Assembly (NCBI GenBank): GCA_031082425.1
Contig: JAVHLB010000008.1
Location: forward strand, 1 to 60,200
Origin: Candidatus Edwardsbacteria bacterium
GTDB lineage: Bacteria > Edwardsbacteria > AC1 > EtOH8
Direction of reading: 5' to 3'
DNA: 60,200 nucleotides
Shown here: positions 32,343 to 40,575 of the stretch, piece after piece
Numbering within the stretch: position 1 is the first letter of the stretch
Layout of the letters: each line of letters starts with the position of its first letter
Program-made: the position numbers and the translations under genes
The notes under the pieces: model-generated
The model's database searches: none
Seen by the model: only the letters and a program-made list of their open reading frames with translations
What the model was told of the DNA's origin: nothing

Positions 32343-33602
32343 ATGCTAGCCGCCCTAAATAATTTTGCCAAGGCCACCTTTTCGTCCCTGCAGGTGCGCA
32401 ACTATCGCCTTTACTTCATCGGGCAGGGCATTTCGATGTGCGGCACCTGGATGCAGTCCATAGGCCAGGCCTGGCTGGTGCTAAAGATAACCGGATCCGG
32501 CACGGCCCTTGGCCTGGTGACGGCTTTTCAGTTCCTCCCGGTATTGCTGCTGGGGCCGATGGGCGGGGTGGTGACCGACCGGTTTCCCAAAAGAAAACTG
32601 TTATATTTTACCCAGACCGCTTTCAGCCTCCTGGCCCTTACCCTGGGGATCCTGGTGGCGGTGGACCGGGTCCAGTTGTGGATGGTCTATCTGCTGGCTC
32701 TGGGTTTCGGCCTGCTGGCCGCCATCGACAACCCCACCCGCCAGTCCTTTGTCCACGAGATGGTCGGCAGCCAGCTGTTGCGAAATGCGGTCACCCTCAA
32801 CTCCACCGCCATCAACCTGGCCCGGGTGATAGGGCCGGCCTTGGCCGGAGTGCTGATAGCCGGGGTCGGGCTGGCCTCCTGCTTCATCATAAATTCGGTC
32901 TCCTATCTGGCAGTTTTGATCTGCCTGCTAATGATGCGCGACAGCGAGTTTAACGCCGTTCCGCCGATACGGGCCATGAAAGGGCAGCTGCTCAAGGGGT
33001 TTGCCTACATGTGGAAGACCCCGGTGATCAGGGATATCTTGATAATGATGGCGATAGTCGGGACCCTGGCCTATGAATTTCAGGTCAGCCTGCCGCTTCT
33101 GGCCAAATATACTTTTCACGGCACCGCCGCCAGTTTTGCCATGCTGACATCGGCCATGGGAATGGGGGCGGTATTGGGCGGTCTTTTTTCAGCCAGCCGG
33201 GGAAGATCCCGTCCGGTGTGGGTGGCCTGGGCCAGCCTGGCCTTTGGAGCCGCCATTCTGATCGTTTCCTTGTCCCCCGGTTTGTCTTTTGCCGCTATGG
33301 CCCTGGTGGCGGTGGGGATATTTTCGATCCTGTTCACCTCCCTGGGAAATACCACCCTGCAGCTGGAGTGCCAGCCGTCCATGAGGGGGAGGGTGATGGC
33401 CATTTGGACCGTGGCCTTTATGGGATCTACCCCCATAGGCGGTCCGATCATCGGCTGGGTGGGGGAGCATGCCAGCCCCCGGTGGAGCCTGGTGGTGGGC
33501 GGGGTGGCGGCCCTTTTGGCCGGGGCCTATGGATTGATATCCACCAGGAAAAATTATTCCCAGATAAATCCGGCCGCCGGGACGGCCCAAGATGGCCCAT
33601 AG
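32343..33602 (+). CDS. MFS transporter, second of a tandem pair
   Basis: A 419-residue paralogue of the preceding gene with the same motifs (GGVVTDRFPKRKLLYFTQ, DNPTRQSFVHEMVG, MWKTPVIRDIL). By eye about three quarters of residues are identical and the starts LAALNNFAKATFSSL and IAALNNFASETFSAL are nearly the same, so the pair arose by tandem duplication. Differences are spread through the helices, consistent with divergence in substrate or a heteromeric pair. The spacer is 38 bases without a terminator. Confidence 0.9.
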   Translation: MLAALNNFAKATFSSLQVRNYRLYFIGQGISMCGTWMQSIGQAWLVLKITGSGTALGLVTAFQFLPVLLLGPMGGVVTDRFPKRKLLYFTQTAFSLLALTLGILVAVDRVQLWMVYLLALGFGLLAAIDNPTRQSFVHEMVGSQLLRNAVTLNSTAINLARVIGPALAGVLIAGVGLASCFIINSVSYLAVLICLLMMRDSEFNAVPPIRAMKGQLLKGFAYMWKTPVIRDILIMMAIVGTLAYEFQVSLPLLAKYTFHGTAASFAMLTSAMGMGAVLGGLFSASRGRSRPVWVAWASLAFGAAILIVSLSPGLSFAAMALVAVGIFSILFTSLGNTTLQLECQPSMRGRVMAIWTVAFMGSTPIGGPIIGWVGEHASPRWSLVVGGVAALLAGAYGLISTRKNYSQINPAAGTAQDGP

Positions 33603-33659
33603 GATGCTGGTCGGCAGAAGAAAAGACTTTTAATGATAAATTATTTTTACGGGCAGTAG

Positions 33660-34310
33660 ATGAATTACGAGCTTTCACGAAAGCAGATGGTGGATCAGCA
33701 AATCATCCGCCGGGGGGTGAACGATCCCAGGGTGATCGCCGCCATGCAAAAGGTGCCCCGGCACCTGTTCGTGCAGGAAGCCCTGCAGGACCGGGGTTAT
33801 GACGACAATCCCCTGCCCATCGGCCAGGCCCAGACCATCTCCCAGCCCTATATCGTGGCCCTGATGAGCCAGAACCTGAACCTTAAGGGCGGGGAGAAGG
33901 TGCTGGAGATAGGCACCGGCTCCGGCTACCAGGCGGCGGTGCTGGCCGAGATGGGGGCCAAGGTCTTCACCATCGAGCGGGTGGAGAAGCTGTACCACAA
34001 TTCCCGGAAACTGCTGGAGGAGCTTAAATACCACGATATAGCCGTCAAGCTGGGGGACGGCACCATCGGCTGGGCCGAGCATGCGCCCTACGACCGGATC
34101 ATCGTCACCGCCGGGGCCCCGGAGGTTCCCAAGACCTACTGGGACCAGCTGGCCGAGGGCGGCCGGATAGCCATCCCGGTGGGCGATGTCCATGTGCAGT
34201 CGCTGGTGCTGGTGGACAAGATCGAGGGCAAAGAGGTGAAGAGCCAGGTCTGCGGCTGCGTGTTCGTGCCGCTGATCGGTAAATACGGCTGGCAGACCAA
34301 TGGACAGTAG
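33660..34310 (+). CDS. pcm: protein-L-isoaspartate O-methyltransferase
   Basis: The 216-residue enzyme repairs isoaspartyl residues by methylation with S-adenosylmethionine. It shows the N-terminal block QIIRRGVNDPRVIAAMQKVPRHLF, the pre-motif QTISQPYIVALM and the SAM-binding motif I VLEIGTGSGYQAAVLAEMG (about 81-99), then YDRIIVTAGAPEVP. Length and order are those of the family. In many bacteria it lies next to surE; here the MFS pair intervenes. Confidence 0.95.
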   Translation: MNYELSRKQMVDQQIIRRGVNDPRVIAAMQKVPRHLFVQEALQDRGYDDNPLPIGQAQTISQPYIVALMSQNLNLKGGEKVLEIGTGSGYQAAVLAEMGAKVFTIERVEKLYHNSRKLLEELKYHDIAVKLGDGTIGWAEHAPYDRIIVTAGAPEVPKTYWDQLAEGGRIAIPVGDVHVQSLVLVDKIEGKEVKSQVCGCVFVPLIGKYGWQTNGQ

Positions 34311-34761
34311 GATCAGGATAGGAGTGATCGGGGCTTCGTCCTGCTCGGCCAAGCTGGCCCAGGCGGCCTACACGGTCGGCAAGCTAATAGCTGAGAGCGG
34401 CGCCATTCTAGTATGCGGCGGGATGGGCGGGGTGATGGAGGCCGCCTGCCGGGGAGCAATAGAGGCCGGCGGGATGACGGTGGGCATACTGCCCGGCTCT
34501 TCGGCCAAAGAGGGAAATGATTATCTGACAGTTCCGGTGGTGACTGGGCTGGGCTATGCCCGGAACTCCATTGTGGTGCAGTCGGCTCAGGTGCTGATAG
34601 CCATCGGCGGGAAATACGGCACGCTGTCGGAGCTGGCCTACGCCGCCGGGTTCGGGATCCCGGTGGTGGGGCTTTCCACCTGGAAGATCCGGGCGCCGAT
34701 CAAGCATGTGAGGACCCCGGAGGAGGCGGTGAGGATGGCGTTGAAGATGGTGAGGACGTGA
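34300..34761 (+). CDS. LOG-like Rossmann-fold protein (TIGR00725 type)
   Basis: A 153-residue protein of the SLOG/lysine-decarboxylase-like family. It has IGVIGASSC, the block LVCGGMGGVMEAACRGAIEAGG and GGKYGTLSELAYA in place of the PGGxGTxxE of cytokinin-activating LOG enzymes. TIGR00725 proteins bind nucleotide-like ligands; catalytic activity is uncertain because the LOG catalytic motif is only partly kept. It overlaps pcm by 11 bases. Confidence 0.85.
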   Translation: MDSRIRIGVIGASSCSAKLAQAAYTVGKLIAESGAILVCGGMGGVMEAACRGAIEAGGMTVGILPGSSAKEGNDYLTVPVVTGLGYARNSIVVQSAQVLIAIGGKYGTLSELAYAAGFGIPVVGLSTWKIRAPIKHVRTPEEAVRMALKMVRT

Positions 34762-34772
34762 GATGGGAAAAT

Positions 34773-34796
34773 GGGACGCAGATAAACGCTGATTTC
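34773..34796 (+). repeat. CGCAGAT-type repeat fragment
   Basis: GGGACGCAGATAAACGCTGATT repeats the ACGC(A/T)GAT unit twice and is related to the sequences framing the GxxExxY relic. It lies between the LOG-like gene and an AT-rich gene. Confidence 0.4.
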
Positions 34797-34863
34797 AAAA
34801 AGTATCAATAAAATATACCCACTGTATAAATGTAATGGTTAGGCGCAATTAATACGGGATAAT

Positions 34864-35484
34864 ATGAAAATTTCAAAATTATTATTGCTGGTTGCTATAA
34901 CACTTTTAATTGTACAAAAAGCTGAAGCACAAACAGAATATTTGAAAAGTTGGTCGCATACATATTGGCATACTTCAATTTCACTAAAAGATCAATTGAA
35001 TATCAAAATATCTGCGCCAATGGAAGGTGTTAATCTTCCAAATTCATTTGAAACCAGCCTGGTAAGTATTTCTGCCATTGAACAAAATAAAAAATATTAC
35101 ATATCAGCAAATCCATTATTTATTGGTGCAGCATTAGGTGGTGCTGGATTGGTAAACATTTTTAACAAAGAAACACGATCACCAATTTATGGCATTGCGG
35201 CAGTTGCAATACTTGCACCACAAATCTTGGGAAATTTTAAAATCGGTTTTGCTCCTAACAGTAATATTGCATTTATGGCGGGCCAAAATACAGACTATTA
35301 TTTGTTTTATAAAATATCAAGGATTTGCACTGAAAGTTCAATTGGTATAAAATTATCTAACGATGCTTTCAGAGTAACACTTGATTTGCGTATTCCTTGG
35401 ACAAAAGGGTATTTTGATAATAAACAACCTTATATTAATTTCGGCATTGGGTACTTCCCGGTATTTCCAAATACACCATTTTAG
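34864..35484 (+). CDS. AT-rich secreted protein of unknown function
   Basis: The 206-residue protein has a clear signal peptide (cleavage near KAEAQ), one hydrophobic stretch around residues 77-95 (PLFIGAALGGAGLVNIF) and another around 113-125 (GIAAVAILAPQILG), and ends with aromatic beta-like sequence (YINFGIGYFPVFP). I do not recognise a family. Its codon use (AAA, ATT, TTA, AAT throughout) is far more AT-rich than all genes within 15 kb on either side, indicating acquisition from another genome, possibly of Bacteroidetes-like composition. No ribosome site is obvious; GATAAT lies right before the ATG. Confidence 0.65.
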   Translation: MKISKLLLLVAITLLIVQKAEAQTEYLKSWSHTYWHTSISLKDQLNIKISAPMEGVNLPNSFETSLVSISAIEQNKKYYISANPLFIGAALGGAGLVNIFNKETRSPIYGIAAVAILAPQILGNFKIGFAPNSNIAFMAGQNTDYYLFYKISRICTESSIGIKLSNDAFRVTLDLRIPWTKGYFDNKQPYINFGIGYFPVFPNTPF

Positions 35485-35503
35485 TATTCTTTATAATTTG
35501 TAA

Positions 35504-35779
35504 ATGAACAAAACAATGTTTGCCCATATCGCCGGCATGGTGCAGGGCGTGGGATTCAGGTATTACGTGTGGCATCAGGCCAGGCATCTGGGGCTGGCCG
35601 GATATGTTCGCAACCTGCCGGACGGTTCAGTGGAGGCCGGGGCCGAAGGCGAAGAGGATAAATTAAACCAGTTTATTGAGGCCCTCCGGGCCGGGCCCTC
35701 CGGCGCGGTGGTGGAGGAGGTCAAAGTGGTGTGGGGAGAATACGGCGGAAAATATCGGGAGTTTAATATTACGCACTAA
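35504..35779 (+). CDS. acyP: acylphosphatase
   Basis: A 91-residue enzyme that hydrolyses carboxyl-phosphate bonds in acyl phosphates. The catalytic signature GMVQGVGFRYYVWHQARHLGLAGYVRN contains the phosphate-binding arginine (FRY) and the catalytic asparagine (VRNLPDGSVE). Composition returns to the GC-rich norm here, in contrast to the gene before it. Confidence 0.94.
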   Translation: MNKTMFAHIAGMVQGVGFRYYVWHQARHLGLAGYVRNLPDGSVEAGAEGEEDKLNQFIEALRAGPSGAVVEEVKVVWGEYGGKYREFNITH

Positions 35780-35790
35780 ACCAATGGCGC

Positions 35791-35890
35791 GTCATCCTGA
35801 AGGCGACATCAGTTTTTGCTGTTGAAGGATCTGCGCCGATAGGATACAGATTCTTCGGCTTGCCGGGCAGGGCATTGGGCTCAGTATAAC
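35791..35890. repeat. imperfect inverted repeat (GTCATCCTGA...GAAGGATCTG)
   Basis: The outer ends GTCATCCTGA (35791-35800) and TCAGTATAAC (35881-35890) are inverted with two mismatches, and the inner blocks GAAGGATCTG (35824-35833) and CAGATTCTTC (35847-35856) are inverted with one mismatch. This is the format of a non-autonomous palindromic repeat. Confidence 0.6.
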
Positions 35891-35922
35891 GAAAGGCCAT
35901 TTGGCGGGGGTGAGGTCAAAAC

Positions 35923-36106
35923 TCTCCCCTTATTAGGGGAGATACGGGCCAAGCAAGAAAAGTCTTTGTGCCTTGGTGTCACTTCGACAAACTCAGTGCA
36001 TAGCTTTGTGGTTAAAGTGCCATGGATTCCCGATTGCTCGGGAATGACAGATGATCTTCTGTGGATTGCTTCATCAGAAAAGCAGCGAAGCTTTTTCGCA
36101 ATGACA
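35923..36106. repeat. cluster of short palindromic repeat remnants
   Basis: Within the spacer upstream of apt, in order: a hairpin TCTCCCC/GGGGAGA (35923-35942), a CTTTGTGCCTTGGTGT...CTTTGTGGTTAAA element (about 35963-36015) split by CACTTCGACAAACTCAGTGC, the dRS3-like copy, and a GGATTGCTTC...GCAATGACA element (36063-36106). No reading frame in 35780-36143 looks coding. Confidence 0.5.
36026..36045. repeat. dRS3-like repeat ATTCCC-N8-GGGAAT, second copy
   Basis: ATTCCC (36026-36031), GATTGCTC, GGGAAT (36040-36045), then GACA as in the copy at 30205. Confidence 0.65.
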
Positions 36107-36143
36107 AATAACGAACAGATATAAAACTCATCAGGAGCAGAAC

Positions 36144-36671
36144 ATGGCAGTCAACCTGGGAAAATTCATCAGAGAAGTGCCGGACTTTCCCAAAAAAGGC
36201 ATCGGCTTCAAGGACATCACCACACTTTTAAAGGATGCCGAGGGCTTCAAGCTGGCGGTGGACCAGCTGTCAGAACAACTAAAGGACGTTAAGATAGACG
36301 CCATCGCGGTGATAGAGTCCCGGGGCTTTCCCTTCGGCTCGGCTTTGGCCTACAAGCTGGGCACCGGCCTGCTGCTGGTCCGCAAGCCCGGCAAACTGCC
36401 GGCCCCGACCATCCGCCAGGAATATGAGCTGGAATACGGCACCGACGCCCTGGAGATCCACCAGGACGCCATCACGCCGGGACAGAATGTCCTGATCGTG
36501 GACGACCTGCTGGCCACCGGAGGGACGGCCATGGCGGTGGCCCAATTGGTGGAGAAGCTTAAAGGGAAGGTGGCCGCCATCGCTTTCGTAGTGGAGCTGG
36601 ATTTCCTGAAAGGGCGGGAGAAGCTGGCCGGTCATAAGGTGGTCTCACTGGTGCACTATCAAAGCGAGTAA
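36144..36671 (+). CDS. apt: adenine phosphoribosyltransferase
   Basis: The 175-residue enzyme salvages adenine to AMP using PRPP. It starts with FIREVPDFPKKGIGFKDITTLL, the family's N-terminal signature, and has ESRGFPFGSALAYKL and the PRPP-binding motif VLIVDDLLATGGTAMA (about 119-134). Length is typical. The ribosome site is CAGGAGC. The following gene begins with TTG directly after its TAA. Confidence 0.95.
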   Translation: MAVNLGKFIREVPDFPKKGIGFKDITTLLKDAEGFKLAVDQLSEQLKDVKIDAIAVIESRGFPFGSALAYKLGTGLLLVRKPGKLPAPTIRQEYELEYGTDALEIHQDAITPGQNVLIVDDLLATGGTAMAVAQLVEKLKGKVAAIAFVVELDFLKGREKLAGHKVVSLVHYQSE

Positions 36672-37070
36672 TTGAAAAACAGGTTCGCATATCTTTTCCT
36701 GCTGGCGGCCCTTTGGCTGCTGATCGGAGCCGGTCAGGCCCGGGCCCAGCAGGCCTCGCCGGCCGACTCGGCCTCCGGGTATTTTCAGGAATACTTCTCC
36801 CGGCTGATGGAGGAGTGGCGCCTCAACCAGATCCAGGAGCTGGCCAAACAGTGGGGCATCTCGGCGATGGGCACCAAGGGCATCAGGATGAACCGCAGCT
36901 TCTGGGAGGAGCGGCTGAGCCTGGTGATGTGGCTGCCCCGCAGCAGCCGGGGGCAGAGCCTGGTGCTGGAGTATCAGTTAAAAAAGCACTTCCTGGTCAG
37001 GGGGGAGATCGACCGGCATTCCCGGAGCGACAACGCCTGGCTGGATTTCATCTTCCGGACCGAATATTGA
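36672..37070 (+). CDS. small secreted protein resembling the TamB C-terminus
   Basis: A 132-residue protein with a signal peptide (cleavage near ARAQQ). Its last 50 residues, with the beta-hairpin YQLKKHFLVRGEIDRHSRSDNAWLDFIF and a terminal aromatic residue, recall the end of the TamB DUF490 domain, which contacts Omp85 proteins. The similarity is by eye and short. There is no large TamB body. It uses a TTG start immediately after the apt stop and lies 76 bases before the peptidase-propeller-barrel gene, which suggests a shared outer-membrane role. Confidence 0.6.
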   Translation: MKNRFAYLFLLAALWLLIGAGQARAQQASPADSASGYFQEYFSRLMEEWRLNQIQELAKQWGISAMGTKGIRMNRSFWEERLSLVMWLPRSSRGQSLVLEYQLKKHFLVRGEIDRHSRSDNAWLDFIFRTEY

Positions 37071-37146
37071 AGGGTTAAACTTTGGCAGCGGCAACAGGGT
37101 CAAATACCCCTGTAAGCTGTTAGTTAAATTTATTTTAGGTGTCAAC

Positions 37147-40017
37147 ATGAAACGAATGATCGCGGCAATGCTCCTGGTCCTTTTGACCGTTCCGGCCCTG
37201 GCCCAGGACGGCTATTTCGGCAAGAACAAGGTCAAATACAAGAGTTTTCGCTGGGAGAAGATCACCACCGAGAATTTCGAGCTCTACTATTACCAGGGCG
37301 GGCGGGAGCTGGCCCAGGTGGCGGCCCGGATGGCCGAGAACGCCGGGCGCAGGATATCCCAGGACATGGGGCACACCCTGTACAATAAGATACCCATCGT
37401 GCTGTACACCTCCCACAATGATTTCGCCCAGACCAACATCGCCCAGGATATCATAGACGAAGGGGTGGGTGGTTTCACCACTTTGCTCAAGAACCGGGTG
37501 GTGGTGCCCTATACCGGCTCCTACGCCGACCTGGATCATGTGATCACCCACGAACTGGTCCATGCCTTCATGTTCGACCTGTTCTTCGGCCAATCCATGG
37601 AATCCATCTTCTCCCAGCAGAGTCTGCTGCAGCTGCCGCTGTGGTTCGTGGAGGGGATGGCCGAGTACGAATCGCGGGGCTGGGATCCCGAGACCGAGAT
37701 GATAATCAAGGACCTGGCTCTCAACCAGCGGCTGATCCCCATCCAGGAGCTGGAGGGGTACGGCGGGAGCTATTTCGTCTACAAGGAGGGCCAGGCCATC
37801 ATCAAGTTCATAGTCGAGAGGTACGGACAGCAGAAGATCGGCGAGATGTTCCACATGCTGAAATCCAGCCGCAGCATGGACAAGACCTGCGAAAAACTTC
37901 TGGGCAGCAACATCGAAAAGCTGTCGGAGCTGTGGCTCAAGGATATGCATAAAAAATACTGGCCCTACCTGGCGGCCAAGAAGGAGGTCCCGGACTTTGC
38001 CAAACAGCTGACCGAGCATGACGTTTTCAAGACCGGCTCCTACTTTAACCTGGCCCCCTGTTTTTCGCCCCAGGGGGACAAGATCGCCTACATCTCCGAC
38101 CAGGACGGCCGGGCCGGGATATACATCATCTCCAGCATCGACGGCCACCGCATCAAGCATCTGGTCAAGGGCGAGCAGAATGCCCAGTTCGAGGCCATGC
38201 ACCTGGCCTGGTTCCGGGGGGGTCTGAGCTGGTCCCCGGACGGCAAAAAGCTGGCCTTTGCCGCCAAATCCACCACCGGCGACAAGCTGTACGTGGTCCG
38301 GGTTGACAACGGCAAGATCCTTAAAAAACTGGAGTTCCCGATGGACGGGATCTATTATCCCAGCTGGTCTCCGGCCTCCGACAAGATCGCCTTCTGCGGA
38401 CTCAAGGACGGCCAGTCCGACCTGTATGTGGCGGACATCGCCGACAGCCACAACGTGGCCTACAGTCTGGAGCGGCTGACCGATGATCAGTACGACGACC
38501 GGGAGCCGGAGTGGTCCCCGGACGGACGGGCGCTGGTTTTCGTCTCGGACCGTCCGGCCGGGGAAGACCAATCCGGCCTGGACACCATGCATTTCGGCCG
38601 GTACCGCCTGTTCTCCATGGATCCGGTCTCCGGCAGCATCGGCTGCCTGACCCCGGAGGAGGCCATGGTCTCCCGTCCCAGCTGGTCGCCCAAGGGGATA
38701 GCCTATACCGCCATCCGCCGGGGGGTGAGCAACATCTTCGCCCTCTCCGGGGACAGCACCCTGCAGCTTACCGACGCCATCACCGGCTGCCTGCAGTCCA
38801 AATGGTCCCGGGACGGCAGCAAACTGGTGTTCATCGGATATCACAAGACCGGCTGGAACATCTTCACCATCAAGAATCCGCTGGACAAGCTTCCGGGGAC
38901 CGACAGCCAGAAGGTCTTCTTCTGGGCCTCGGCCGACACCGGCTGGTACCAGCCCCGGGAGTTCGAACAGCCTTTGGCCGACAACAACCGCTATAAACCC
39001 GGCCCGGCCCGGACCAAATTTTCGGTGGACTGGGCCCAGGGATCATTCAACTACAACACTTTGAGCGGGCTGGGCGGGCAGGCCGAGATCGTGGTCAGCG
39101 ACGTGATGGGCAACCATCAGTTCTACTGGCTGTCGGACATGGTCATCAACCTGCAGAATTCGGATTATCAGCTGACCTATTTCTACCGCCCCCGGCGCTG
39201 GGACTACGGCATCAGCTACTACCAGTATCACAACTACTATCTGGCCTCCAACAACGACATCATCATCGAAAAGATCAACGGGGTCCAGGGGATACTCTCC
39301 TATCCCTTCAATCGTTATCAGCGGATCGATTTCATGGGCAGCTGGAGCCACTATAAGGAGGAATACTACTATTACTCGGCGCCCGATGCCAGCCTGAACG
39401 TGCTCATCCCGGCGGTATCCCTGGTGCACGACAATGTCCAGTGGTCCTACTACGGCCCCCGGGAGGGCCGGAGGGCCATGGCCGCGGTGGAGGCCAGCAG
39501 CCGGACCCTGGGCAGCGACCTGAACTTCGTCAATTATTTCACCGACATCCGGCAGTACTGGCCGCTCACCAAAAGGTCGGAATTCGCCCTGCGCCTGATG
39601 GGCGGCCTGTCGACAGGATCCGACGCCCAGTACTTCGAACTGGGCGGGCCCTACACCCTAAGGGCCTATGATTACAATGAGCTGGACGGCACCAGGATGG
39701 CCCTGATGAACCTGGAGCTGAGGGTGCCCTTCGTGGACCGTATCCAGATGGCCATCCCGCCCATCTCCTTCTACGGCCTGCGGGGGGTGATGTTCTTCGA
39801 CATCGGGGCCGCCTGGTCCGACAACCGGCAGTTTCAGCTCTTCCAGCGCGATGCCAACGCCCTGCTGAAAATGAAGGACCTCAACGGGAGCCTGGGCACC
39901 GGGATCAGGATGATAATATCGCCCTTCATGATGAAACTGGATTTCTCCTGGAAGACCGACCTGTCCTCGATCTCCGACAAGGCCAGGATATCCTTCGTGC
40001 TGGGCAGCGAGTACTGA
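37147..40017 (+). CDS. zinc-peptidase / TolB-propeller / outer-membrane barrel fusion
   Basis: A 956-residue secreted protein with a signal peptide (cleavage near ALAQD). Residues about 30-260 form a gluzincin-like peptidase with HELVH (about 135-139) and a downstream glutamate in WFVEGMAEYESRG (about 169). Residues about 290-600 are TolB/WD40-like blades (SPQGDKIAYISD, SPDGKKLAFAA, SPDGRALVFVSD). Residues about 640-956 are aromatic-rich beta strands with an Omp85-like surface block LGGPYTLRAYDYNE, and barrel-type ending FVLGSEY. So one chain appears to hold a periplasmic protease, a propeller and an outer-membrane pore. A paralogue lies at 49582. Its stop overlaps rsmD by one base. Confidence 0.8.
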   Translation: MKRMIAAMLLVLLTVPALAQDGYFGKNKVKYKSFRWEKITTENFELYYYQGGRELAQVAARMAENAGRRISQDMGHTLYNKIPIVLYTSHNDFAQTNIAQDIIDEGVGGFTTLLKNRVVVPYTGSYADLDHVITHELVHAFMFDLFFGQSMESIFSQQSLLQLPLWFVEGMAEYESRGWDPETEMIIKDLALNQRLIPIQELEGYGGSYFVYKEGQAIIKFIVERYGQQKIGEMFHMLKSSRSMDKTCEKLLGSNIEKLSELWLKDMHKKYWPYLAAKKEVPDFAKQLTEHDVFKTGSYFNLAPCFSPQGDKIAYISDQDGRAGIYIISSIDGHRIKHLVKGEQNAQFEAMHLAWFRGGLSWSPDGKKLAFAAKSTTGDKLYVVRVDNGKILKKLEFPMDGIYYPSWSPASDKIAFCGLKDGQSDLYVADIADSHNVAYSLERLTDDQYDDREPEWSPDGRALVFVSDRPAGEDQSGLDTMHFGRYRLFSMDPVSGSIGCLTPEEAMVSRPSWSPKGIAYTAIRRGVSNIFALSGDSTLQLTDAITGCLQSKWSRDGSKLVFIGYHKTGWNIFTIKNPLDKLPGTDSQKVFFWASADTGWYQPREFEQPLADNNRYKPGPARTKFSVDWAQGSFNYNTLSGLGGQAEIVVSDVMGNHQFYWLSDMVINLQNSDYQLTYFYRPRRWDYGISYYQYHNYYLASNNDIIIEKINGVQGILSYPFNRYQRIDFMGSWSHYKEEYYYYSAPDASLNVLIPAVSLVHDNVQWSYYGPREGRRAMAAVEASSRTLGSDLNFVNYFTDIRQYWPLTKRSEFALRLMGGLSTGSDAQYFELGGPYTLRAYDYNELDGTRMALMNLELRVPFVDRIQMAIPPISFYGLRGVMFFDIGAAWSDNRQFQLFQRDANALLKMKDLNGSLGTGIRMIISPFMMKLDFSWKTDLSSISDKARISFVLGSEY

Positions 40018-40574
40018 TGCCGGTGAGGATAATCGCCGGAGAATTCCGGGGCAGGAACATCAGCTGCCCGGATGGCGGGGATGTCCGTCCCACCTCCAGC
40101 ATGGCCCGGACGGCCATCTTCAACGTTCTGCAGCAGGGCGGCGCCTGCCGCCGGGCCCTGGACCTTTACGCCGGGTCGGGCGCTCTGGGGATCGAGGCCC
40201 TATCCCGCGGGGCGGAATCGGCAGTGCTGGTGGAGAAGGCCCCCGGACCGGCCGGAGCCATAAAGGACAACCTGGCAGCGCTCAAGCTGTTCCCCCGGGC
40301 CAGGCTGCATGCCGGAGACGCGCTGGAATTTTTAAGGACCTGCGGGGAGCAGTTCGACCTGATCCTGGCCGACCCGCCCTATCCCCAGCGCTGCCTGCCG
40401 GATATCCTGGAGGCCGTGGAGCGGAGCAGAACGCTGGCCGATCACGGCACCCTGGTCATCCAGCACTCCCTAAAGGAAGCCTCTCCGGAGAGCTTCGGGA
40501 GGCTGAAAAGGTGGAAGAACAAAATCTACGGCAAGACCCAGGTGAGCTTTTATCGTTATAATGGGGAGGAATGA
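40017..40574 (+). CDS. rsmD: 16S rRNA (guanine(966)-N2)-methyltransferase
   Basis: A 185-residue methyltransferase modifying the small-subunit rRNA. It has the start MPVRIIAGEFRGRNI, the block RPTSSMARTAIFNVL, the SAM motif LDLYAGSGALGIEALSRGA (about 48-66) and the catalytic DPPY in LILADPPYPQ (about 116-125). It overlaps the barrel gene and precedes coaD, the usual rsmD-coaD pairing. Confidence 0.95.
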   Translation: MPVRIIAGEFRGRNISCPDGGDVRPTSSMARTAIFNVLQQGGACRRALDLYAGSGALGIEALSRGAESAVLVEKAPGPAGAIKDNLAALKLFPRARLHAGDALEFLRTCGEQFDLILADPPYPQRCLPDILEAVERSRTLADHGTLVIQHSLKEASPESFGRLKRWKNKIYGKTQVSFYRYNGEE

Positions 40575-40575
40575 A

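Noticed and set aside
37135..38844. A 569-codon minus-strand frame
   Set aside because: Antisense shadow of the peptidase-propeller-barrel gene, which has clear domains and a signal peptide.
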